DNA of 23,004 bases from an uncultured Flavobacterium sp. (lineage in GTDB: Bacteria; Bacteroidota; Bacteroidia; Flavobacteriales; Flavobacteriaceae). Shown here piece by piece: positions 17,306-23,004 of this stretch (positions are counted from its first letter, which is position 1; each line of letters begins with the position of its first letter). The notes beneath the pieces were generated by a model. The model saw only the letters and a list, made by a program, of their open reading frames with translations, had not been told where the DNA came from and ran no database searches. The position numbers and the translations under genes are program-made. The DNA is taken from contig NZ_CAMLMK010000045.1 of NCBI RefSeq assembly GCF_946481155.1, forward strand, positions 1 through 23,004, in the 5' to 3' direction.

Positions 17306-18625
17306 ATGAAGGTTAAATATTTTTTATTGGCATCTTCCATGATGCTTTCAGCAGCTTCTTTTGCACAGAAGGATGAGCTGAAGACTTTAAAAAAGCTGTA
17401 CGGCAGAGAGCAATTGTCTGCAGATGATTTGTCTGAATATAAATTGGCAGTAAATAAAGCCACAGCAATGACAGGTGTTGCAGAACAGGATTTGGTATAC
17501 ATCAATTTCTATAAATCAATGCTGCCTATCTTAGAATTAAACAGTGCAATGGCCAAGAATCCTAATGATATGCAAGCTCTTGCAAAAAATCTTTCTCCGG
17601 CCAACATTAATATGCTGGCAAAAGGGCTGAACGATGTTTTAGACTATGAGAAAAAATCAGGCAAGCAAATCTATACTACTGATATCAAAGAAACCATAAT
17701 GAGCTTTAAGCCAATGATGGTTCAGTTCGCTCTTGGTTTGAACCAGGCTTCAAAATTCAAGGAAGCTTCGCAGGTTTTCTATGCAATCTACAATCTGGAT
17801 AAATCGGATGCTTCCAATTTGTATAACGCATCTCTTTTAGCATTACAGATTCGGGATTATGACAACGCACTTAAATACCTTGAGGAATTAAAAAGCATTA
17901 ATTATAGCGGAGAAGGGGTTGATTATGTTGCAGTAAACAAAGCTACAGGACAGAACGAGTCTTTTGGTTCAGCTGACGAAAGAAAAACAGCTATCAGTAT
18001 CGGAACGCATGAAAAACCAAAAGATGAAAAAATCCCGTCTAAAAGAGGGGAGATCTTCAAAAATTATGCGTCGATTTTATTAGAAAAAGGCAGAGTGGAA
18101 GAAGCGAAAAAAGCGCTTGCTGATGCGAAAGCCCTAAATCCTGAGGATACCGATTTAATATTAGCGGAAGCAAATCTTTACTATGAAGCGAAAGATTTGG
18201 TAACTTATAAAAAGTTAATCAGCGAAGTGATTGCAAAAAAACCAAATGATCCTGACTTATACTTTAATTTAGGAGTGGTAAGTACAAATACAGGCGAGAT
18301 TGAGGAAGCAAAAAAATATTATGAAAAAGCAATTGCCATTAATCCTAAATATTTTAATGCTTACAACAATCTAGGTGCTATCTATCTTTTGGGAGACGAT
18401 AAAATTGTTAAGGAAATGAACTCCTTAGGAATGACTCCAAAAGAAAGTAAACGCTACGATGAACTGAAAGCGAAAAGACAGAAAATGTTCAATTCATCAA
18501 TTCCATATTTTGAAAAAGCGCTGGAATTGGAGCCAACAGCCGAAGGCGTTAAGTCAATTTTATTGAACGCTTATCAGGTTCTTGAAATGGATGCTAAGTA
18601 CAAAGCATTGAAAGCAAAAAAATAA
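17306..18625 (+). CDS. Secreted tetratricopeptide-repeat protein
   Basis: This 439-residue protein has a signal peptide (residues 1-20, cleavage after SAASFA) and no lipobox, so it is periplasmic or exported. TPR-like helical repeats are clearest in the C-terminal half: RVEEAKKALADAKALNPED, then PDLYFNLGVVSTNTGEIEEA and YYEKAIAINPKYFNAYNNLG. The 180-270 region may hold weaker ones (LYNASLLALQIRDYDNALKY). TPRs bind other proteins; no enzymatic motif is visible. It starts 17 bases after gyrA without a terminator in between and ends in a strong terminator, so co-transcription with gyrA is likely. No functional link to gyrase can be read from the sequence. Confidence 0.82.
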   Translation: MKVKYFLLASSMMLSAASFAQKDELKTLKKLYGREQLSADDLSEYKLAVNKATAMTGVAEQDLVYINFYKSMLPILELNSAMAKNPNDMQALAKNLSPANINMLAKGLNDVLDYEKKSGKQIYTTDIKETIMSFKPMMVQFALGLNQASKFKEASQVFYAIYNLDKSDASNLYNASLLALQIRDYDNALKYLEELKSINYSGEGVDYVAVNKATGQNESFGSADERKTAISIGTHEKPKDEKIPSKRGEIFKNYASILLEKGRVEEAKKALADAKALNPEDTDLILAEANLYYEAKDLVTYKKLISEVIAKKPNDPDLYFNLGVVSTNTGEIEEAKKYYEKAIAINPKYFNAYNNLGAIYLLGDDKIVKEMNSLGMTPKESKRYDELKAKRQKMFNSSIPYFEKALELEPTAEGVKSILLNAYQVLEMDAKYKALKAKK

Positions 18626-18629
18626 ATTT

Positions 18630-18656
18630 AATCCCTCCTCGGAGGGATTTTTTGTT
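18630..18656 (+). terminator. Terminator of the gyrA-TPR operon
   Basis: AATCCCTC / GAGGGATT with a CTCG loop is followed by TTTTTG and further T. The stem is GC-rich and it begins five bases after the TPR stop codon. Confidence 0.9.
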
Positions 18657-18716
18657 TTTATAGACCAAAGCCATATTTTTTAACCTTTTTTAACGGTCTG
18701 AATGCTAATTTTAGGA

Positions 18717-18745
18717 TTGGAATAGTTTTTGATTTAGTATTTTTG
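18717..18745 (+). promoter_or_regulatory. Promoter of the small secreted protein gene
   Basis: TTG at 18717-18719 and TATTTTTG at 18738-18745 have 18 bases between them. The -7 element matches TAnnTTTG exactly. Transcription would start near 18751, giving a leader of about 14 bases before the GTG start. This is the best promoter match in the window. Confidence 0.55.
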
Positions 18746-18764
18746 AAAAACTAAAAAAGCAAAC

Positions 18765-19442
18765 GTGAGATTTTTATACGCATTGATAACCCTGCTGCTA
18801 TTTGCGGCAAATGGCTATTCCCAGCCTGATAACGGAAAGAAAACCGTTGTCATTCCCCGTATAAAAGATCCTGAAGTAAACGCCACAAAAATTCCGGCTA
18901 CAGCTGCCGAACCACGTTTTAAGGCGATCGATTTCAGTGACTCTGTTTTGGATAAAGACAAACCGCTTACTTTTCCGAAAGAAGGAAATAAAACCGCGCA
19001 GATAGGACAATTGCCGGATAAGAAACCGGAGCAGTTCGCCAGTCCTTTTGAAATCCCCAAAAACGCTTTGCCAAAAAGCCAAGGCGACGAGAACACAAAA
19101 GTATTCCGAAGAAACCAGTCGTTTGGAGAATATAAAACTAAATCTAATTCGGTAACGATTTTGTGCCGTGACCACATGGCCATAGATGGAGATATTGTAA
19201 AGATTTATATCAACAATATGGTTGTTGCTGCTCACGTAGAACTTTTCGAGGGGCACCGGAGGATCGAAATTGGCCTGACGCCAGGTTTCAACAAAATAGA
19301 ATTCGAGGCTTTAAATCAGGGTACATCAGGACCGAATACAGCAGAATTCTCCATCTTTGATGATAAAGGCGCTGTCATTACCAGCAATCAGTGGGATTTG
19401 GCTACCGGATTTAAAGGGGCTGTTATGATAATCAAAGAGTAA
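18765..19442 (+). CDS. Secreted protein of unknown function, GTG start
   Basis: I do not recognise a family. The 225 residues begin with a signal peptide (MRFLYALITLLLFAANGYS, cleavage before QPDNGK). A Pro/Lys-rich, low-structure region follows (about 20-120). A C-terminal beta-rich domain comes after that (about 125-225): SVTILCRDHMAIDGDIVKIY, FEGHRRIEIGLTPGFNKIEF and a closing AVMIIKE. The last part looks like a small beta-sandwich. GTG at 18765 is the only start that keeps the signal peptide; the next in-frame Met is near residue 145. It has its own promoter. Its stop is one base from the stop of the convergent pentapeptide gene, with no terminator visible between them. Confidence 0.75.
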   Translation: MRFLYALITLLLFAANGYSQPDNGKKTVVIPRIKDPEVNATKIPATAAEPRFKAIDFSDSVLDKDKPLTFPKEGNKTAQIGQLPDKKPEQFASPFEIPKNALPKSQGDENTKVFRRNQSFGEYKTKSNSVTILCRDHMAIDGDIVKIYINNMVVAAHVELFEGHRRIEIGLTPGFNKIEFEALNQGTSGPNTAEFSIFDDKGAVITSNQWDLATGFKGAVMIIKE

Positions 19443-19443
19443 C

Positions 19444-20019
19444 CTAATCCTTAATCACCAAATTATATTTCGTCAATAATCCTTTGATGCCTTCCGAGGA
19501 GAAAATAGCTTTTTTCAGTTTCGTTTTTTCGGGATCAATGGAAAAATTCTGGCTGGAATAAAAATCTGTTTTTTCGCAATTTGCATCAGTGAAAACAGCT
19601 AAACGCAAATTACAGTTGTCGAACAAAGCTTCCGATAAATCTGTTTTCATAAAATCAACGCTCACCATACTGCAATTCGTAAAACTTATTTTTTTTAGTT
19701 TTAAGGCATAAAATTGTGCGTAGTCAAGCAAACATTTGTCAAAAGAGAATTCGTGTAAAATCTGGTCTGTCATGGCAAAATTTACGCTCGTGAAATTACA
19801 GTCATTGAAAATCGCATTGCGCAGGCCGACATGGCCGATCTTTGCTTCTTTAAAATTGCAGTGATAAAATGTGCAGTCTATAAAAACGGTACCAAGGAAA
19901 TTGCAAAGCGTAAAATCACAATGGTTAAAAGTACAATTTTCAAACTCTTTGAATTTGATTTCGTATTCTGCAAAAATATTGTTTTTGTATTCCTTATCGT
20001 AGATAAAATCGGCATTCAT
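19444..20019 (-). CDS. Pentapeptide-repeat protein, Qnr/MfpA-like architecture
   Basis: This 191-residue cytoplasmic protein is built almost entirely of pentapeptide repeats with Phe or Leu at the centre and many Cys: FENCTFNHCDFTLCNF, FIDCTFYHCNF, then ISFTNCSMVSVDFMKTDLSE and FDNCNLRLAVF. Such chains fold into a right-handed quadrilateral beta-helix. A non-repeat break (MTDQILHE, about 82-89) and the C-terminal IKGLLTKYNLVIKD recall Qnr-type proteins, which mimic DNA and bind gyrase; Qnr proteins have about 215 residues. Function cannot be settled from repeats alone. It is 27 bases downstream of the response regulator gene and probably shares its operon. The ATG at 20019 is the only good start. 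Confidence 0.83.
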   Translation of the reverse strand: MNADFIYDKEYKNNIFAEYEIKFKEFENCTFNHCDFTLCNFLGTVFIDCTFYHCNFKEAKIGHVGLRNAIFNDCNFTSVNFAMTDQILHEFSFDKCLLDYAQFYALKLKKISFTNCSMVSVDFMKTDLSEALFDNCNLRLAVFTDANCEKTDFYSSQNFSIDPEKTKLKKAIFSSEGIKGLLTKYNLVIKD

Positions 20020-20046
20020 GGCAGTGGATTTGAATGCAAATATAAA

Positions 20047-20430
20047 TTATTCCGCGTCGGCAATCGCTTTTAATTTCTCAAGATTCATCGGTTTGCTCAA
20101 AAAATCTTTCACGCACGGATATTGTTTAGCTTTCAGTTTGTCTTCCAGGGCAATAGAAGAACTCGCGACATAAATAGTCACTTCCTTATGAAAACGTTCT
20201 TCCAGCTGCAGCAATTCATCAAGAAAATCCCAGCCGTCCATTTCAGGCATTTCAATATCCAATAGAATAACATCCGGCAAATCCGAGGTATTTTCAAAAA
20301 AATGCAATGCCTCATTACCGTTACCAAACGATTTGGTTTCGCTGAAAAGCTGTGTCTTTTCAATTAGTTTTTTGGTAACTAGCTGATAGATAGGATCGTC
20401 GTCTATGATGTATATTCTTTTTTCGGGCAT
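20047..20430 (-). CDS. Single-domain response regulator (CheY-like receiver)
   Basis: The 127 residues contain only a receiver domain: acidic cluster IIDDDP (8-13), phospho-acceptor Asp58 in VILLDIEMPEMDGWDF, switch residue Ser90/91 (YVASSS) and conserved Lys113 in FLSKPMN. There is no DNA-binding or enzymatic output domain, so it probably signals by protein contact or passes phosphate on. Its ATG directly abuts the stop of the histidine kinase gene (no intervening base), so translational coupling and partnership are very likely. The pentapeptide-repeat gene follows after 27 bases. Confidence 0.92.
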   Translation of the reverse strand: MPEKRIYIIDDDPIYQLVTKKLIEKTQLFSETKSFGNGNEALHFFENTSDLPDVILLDIEMPEMDGWDFLDELLQLEERFHKEVTIYVASSSIALEDKLKAKQYPCVKDFLSKPMNLEKLKAIADAE

Positions 20431-22788
20431 TTATTTAAAATAAATTTTAAAAGTCGTTCCTTCATTTAAAGTGCTTTCTACAGCAATTTTCCCTTTCATG
20501 GTGTCAATCTGGTTCTTTGTGATAAAGAGCCCGATGCCCCGTGATTCCGGGTTATTCGTGAATGTTTTATACATCCCGAAAAGCTTTTCCCCATTTTTCT
20601 TCAGATCAATTCCTATGCCATTGTCTTTAATTTCCAGTACGCGGTAATTGTTTTCAATATAAGAATTTAATTCGATAACAGGATTTCTTTCCGGATGTCT
20701 GTATCGAATCGAATTTGATATGAAATTCAGCAATATACTTTCAAGGTAAGCCGGATTGAAATTCACGTTTGCATCATCCGAAATATTATTTATAATCTCG
20801 GCTTTATTCTTAACAATCTGGTTTCTTAAAACTTCCACCGTACGGTTGATGAATTTATTGAGGTTTAATTCTTCAATTACCGGCGTAATGTCGGTTTGTA
20901 TGGAAACTACTTCATTCAGGTTGTCCATTGTCTCGTTAAGCGCTTCGGAAACTGATTTCAGCAATACCAGTAGTTCTTTTTCTTCAGCTTCATCTTCACT
21001 CAGTTCAATAAGGTTGATAAGCGAATGGATATTGCTGGTATGCGAACGCAAATTGTGCGATACGATATGCGAGAAGTTTAGCAAACGTTTATTTTGTTCG
21101 GTTACCAATGTAAGCGAATTGTTCAAATCAATCTCAAACTGTTTTGATTTGGTGATGTCGATGAGAATTCCCCTAAACTTAATAGATTCATCGCTTTCAT
21201 GATAAATACTCACGATATCGCGTACCCAAACCACACTGCCATTTTTGGCAATCATTCGGTATTCGCTGTCAAATGGTTTTCTTTTTCTGGCACAGTCGAC
21301 ACTGAATTTAATTACCCAGTCACGATCTTCCGGATGGATGATTTTTCTCCAGAAATAATCGTCGGCGATCCATTCTTCCGGTGTATAGCCTAACAGGGCT
21401 TCCGATTTCTTACTGATAAACGTGATACCCGGCGCTTCTGAATTTCCTTCCCAAACCACACCGTCAATACTGTCAATCAGGTCTTTGATTTTCTGTTGCG
21501 ATTCTATAATGAGTTTTTCCGATTCTTTTCGGCCGGTAATGTCTTCAACAATGGTAATATGGTTGTTTGGCTTTTCATTCTTTTCCCATAGCGGCGACAC
21601 CGTAATGTTCACCCAAATCGCATTACCGTTTTTATCGATATAGCGTTTCTCCATGGAATACTGACTGATTTCCCCTTTTCTTAAGCGCTCCATATAGTTC
21701 AGATCCGCTTGTAAATCGTCGGGATGGGTTATGGTCATAAAATCCATCTTTTTGATTTCTTCCTGCGTATAGCCAAGAAGCTCGCAGAATTTATCATTCG
21801 CATCGATAAAAATCCCACGCATGGAGTCTGTGTGTGTGATACCTAATCCTGCATGATCGAAAATCGATTTAAACAGGTATTCGCTTCGCATTAATTTTAA
21901 GGTCTGTGATTTTACCAACTTCTGCAACTCAGAAGGCTGCATGAGCAAAGAAGCGATGAATATGCCGCAAAGCAGACTCAGTAAAAATGCAATGACTATA
22001 ATCGGGAAGAACTGTTTGAACAGATAGGAATCGGTTTTTGGAACGATGTATAGATTCCAATCACCTTCCGGGATTCGTACCTGCTGGTATTCTTTATCTA
22101 AAAAATCAGTTGGGTTATCAAGGAAAAATTCCTCTTTGTTGGTAACCGGATTTATTTTTGAGATCTGGAAGTAATACTTATCGCTTTTAAAATCGCTGAA
22201 ACCGGATGCTTTAACAAAAGTATTGAATCGTACAATAACTGCAGAAAACCCCCAGAATTTCCCTTTCTTGAAAATCGGCAAACGGCCTACAACGCCTATT
22301 CCGCCTTGCTTTAATTCAACAGGGCCTGAAAAATAAATGGATTTGGTTTCGATAGCTTTTAGAGCAGCTTTTCGGTGAAGCGGGCTATGCAGTATATCAA
22401 AGTTAGTCGCGGCCTCATTTCCTTTGAGCGGATAAGTGTGTTTGATTATGCCGTTCGGAACAAGCTGTACTGCATCAATAGAATTATAGTTATTCACCAA
22501 TTGCTTCCCGATTTCCTCGAAGTTTTTAGGATTTCCGGAATCATCTATTGTTAAGGCCAGTGTAATGGTGGCAACGTAGCTGTTCTTTAAAGTTTGATCA
22601 ATATTTTGCTTAACAACACCCAGGATGTTGCTCATATTGTGCTCCTCACTTTTTTTAAAGGCCTGATACCTGTAATAAATGGAAAGGTTAAAAATGGATA
22701 GCAACAACAGAAAAACCAGCAATCCCGAAGTTTTGGGACGCGATAAAAACCAATTGTTCAATGCCGTTATTTTATGCTCAAGCTTCAC
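20431..22788 (-). CDS. CHASE-PAS-PAS sensor histidine kinase
   Basis: This 785-residue inner-membrane kinase has a first helix (about 22-39). A periplasmic CHASE-type ligand domain spans about 45-255 (AVQLVPNGIIKHTYPLKGNE is typical), and a second helix 259-283. Two PAS/PAC units lie at about 303-425 and 432-553. The dimerisation helix carries phospho-acceptor His578 in FSHIVSHNLRSH. The ATPase domain has an N box LLNFISNSIRYRHPE (686-700), G1 DNGIGID (722-728) and G2 SRGIGLFITKNQ (749-760). CHASE domains sense small extracellular molecules; the ligand is unknown. GTG at 22788 is the start because the next in-frame Met lies beyond the first helix. The partner is the abutting receiver protein. 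The promoter region has tandem repeats. Confidence 0.92.
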   Translation of the reverse strand: MKLEHKITALNNWFLSRPKTSGLLVFLLLLSIFNLSIYYRYQAFKKSEEHNMSNILGVVKQNIDQTLKNSYVATITLALTIDDSGNPKNFEEIGKQLVNNYNSIDAVQLVPNGIIKHTYPLKGNEAATNFDILHSPLHRKAALKAIETKSIYFSGPVELKQGGIGVVGRLPIFKKGKFWGFSAVIVRFNTFVKASGFSDFKSDKYYFQISKINPVTNKEEFFLDNPTDFLDKEYQQVRIPEGDWNLYIVPKTDSYLFKQFFPIIVIAFLLSLLCGIFIASLLMQPSELQKLVKSQTLKLMRSEYLFKSIFDHAGLGITHTDSMRGIFIDANDKFCELLGYTQEEIKKMDFMTITHPDDLQADLNYMERLRKGEISQYSMEKRYIDKNGNAIWVNITVSPLWEKNEKPNNHITIVEDITGRKESEKLIIESQQKIKDLIDSIDGVVWEGNSEAPGITFISKKSEALLGYTPEEWIADDYFWRKIIHPEDRDWVIKFSVDCARKRKPFDSEYRMIAKNGSVVWVRDIVSIYHESDESIKFRGILIDITKSKQFEIDLNNSLTLVTEQNKRLLNFSHIVSHNLRSHTSNIHSLINLIELSEDEAEEKELLVLLKSVSEALNETMDNLNEVVSIQTDITPVIEELNLNKFINRTVEVLRNQIVKNKAEIINNISDDANVNFNPAYLESILLNFISNSIRYRHPERNPVIELNSYIENNYRVLEIKDNGIGIDLKKNGEKLFGMYKTFTNNPESRGIGLFITKNQIDTMKGKIAVESTLNEGTTFKIYFK

Positions 22789-22809
22789 TTAAAAGATTTT
22801 TTTGGTTTG

Positions 22810-22817
22810 CAAAAGTA
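22810..22817 (-). promoter_or_regulatory. Candidate -7 element of the histidine kinase operon
   Basis: TACTTTTG on the minus strand fits TAnnTTTG exactly. Transcription would start near 22803, about 15 bases before the GTG. No TTG lies at the ideal -33 distance; TTTTTAG is the closest sequence. Confidence 0.42.
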
Positions 22818-22855
22818 GCTAAAATCCATTCAATATAGCTAAAAATCAATCAATT
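22816..22855. repeat. Tandem 20-bp direct repeat upstream of the kinase promoter
   Basis: Two adjacent 20-base units, TAGCTAAAATCCATTCAATA and TAGCTAAAAATCAATCAATT, match at 16 of 20 positions. They lie exactly where a regulator would bind, from the -7 element outward, and are spaced two helical turns apart. Confidence 0.6.
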
Positions 22856-22902
22856 ATGATTTTAAAAGCGATTTTAACACTTGGTAGGTTGGGGGCAAAG
22901 AA

Positions 22903-22926
22903 AAAGCCCTGCTGTAGCAGGGCTTT
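22903..22926 (-). terminator. Terminator of the tRNA-Arg transcript
   Basis: AAAGCCCTGC / GCAGGGCTTT with a four-base loop is followed on the minus strand by TTCTTTGCC. It starts one base beyond the 3' end of the tRNA and has a GC-rich stem and a T-tract. Confidence 0.88.
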
Positions 22927-22927
22927 G

Positions 22928-23001
22928 TGACCTCGACTGGATTCAAACCAGTAACCTTCTGAGCCGTAATCAGATGCGCTATTCAGTTGCGCCACGAGGC
23001 C
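22928..23001 (-). tRNA. tRNA-Arg (anticodon ACG)
   Basis: The 74-base minus-strand cloverleaf has the acceptor stem GGCCTCG/CGAGGTC (one G-U pair), discriminator A, anticodon stem TCTGA/TCAGA with loop TTACGGC, and T-arm ACTGG TTTGAAT CCAGT. Anticodon ACG, whose A34 is normally changed to inosine, reads CGU, CGC and CGA arginine codons. CCA is not encoded. The terminator follows at once. Any upstream partner genes lie beyond the right edge. Confidence 0.95.
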
Positions 23002-23004
23002 TTT

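Noticed and set aside
18798..19256. Two minus-strand frames (152 and 122 codons) opposite the secreted protein gene
   Set aside because: The plus-strand frame has a consensus promoter and a signal peptide; the antisense frames have neither.
19444..20019. Calling the pentapeptide-repeat protein a quinolone-resistance gene (qnr)
   Set aside because: Pentapeptide repeats alone do not show gyrase protection; it is shorter than Qnr and sits in a chromosomal operon without mobile elements.
22789..23004. tRNA-Arg as an integration site of a mobile element
   Set aside because: No integrase, direct repeat of the tRNA 3' end or foreign-looking genes are visible on the window side.
1..23004. CRISPR arrays, insertion sequences, prophage or toxin-antitoxin modules
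   Set aside because: No spaced repeats, transposase motifs, terminal inverted repeats or phage proteins were found on either strand.

Overview
The window looks like a chromosomal segment of a Flavobacterium-type member of the Bacteroidota. It is AT-rich. Several genes are preceded by the Bacteroidota -7 element TAnnTTTG, and few starts have a recognisable Shine-Dalgarno. The protein set is typical of Flavobacteriia: a fused aspartokinase/homoserine dehydrogenase, a short GldL-like protein, a TlpA-like thioredoxin with a long N-terminal region, a solitary histidine ammonia-lyase, and a histidine kinase with a VSHNLR H-box. Genus-level assignment is inference.

Left part (1-8343). A minus-strand threonine operon, thrA-thrB-thrC, runs off the left edge. 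A short reading frame upstream of thrA (4173-4283) encodes a 36-residue peptide with eight Thr among nine consecutive residues, followed by several possible hairpins. This is the hallmark of a transcription-attenuation leader (thrL). Divergent from it is a stand-alone NAD(P)H-hydrate dehydratase (nnrD). A convergent terminator separates nnrD from a secreted TlpA-like thioredoxin. Divergent from that is hutH, which ends in a strong bidirectional terminator.

Middle part (8342-14479, all minus strand). In transcription order: clpC with a terminator overlapping its stop codon; a fused RimB-like/RimK ATP-grasp protein; then five tightly packed small genes encoding YetF/DUF421, TMEM175-type channel, SRPBCC, GldL-like and DUF1304 proteins. 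Most of the five are membrane proteins, and the gaps between them are 1-4 bp.

Right part (14745-23004). gyrA and a secreted TPR protein form a plus-strand pair, followed by a small secreted protein of unknown function with its own promoter. Facing them on the minus strand is a probable operon: a CHASE/PAS histidine kinase, a single-domain response regulator that abuts it with no gap, and a Cys-rich pentapeptide-repeat protein. A tRNA-Arg(ACG) and its terminator close the window.

No mobile element, CRISPR array or phage was seen. Most of the window is ordinary core genome. The most interesting points are the threonine-rich leader, the RimB-RimK fusion, the two-component/pentapeptide operon with its tandem-repeat promoter, and the compact membrane-protein operon downstream of rimBK.
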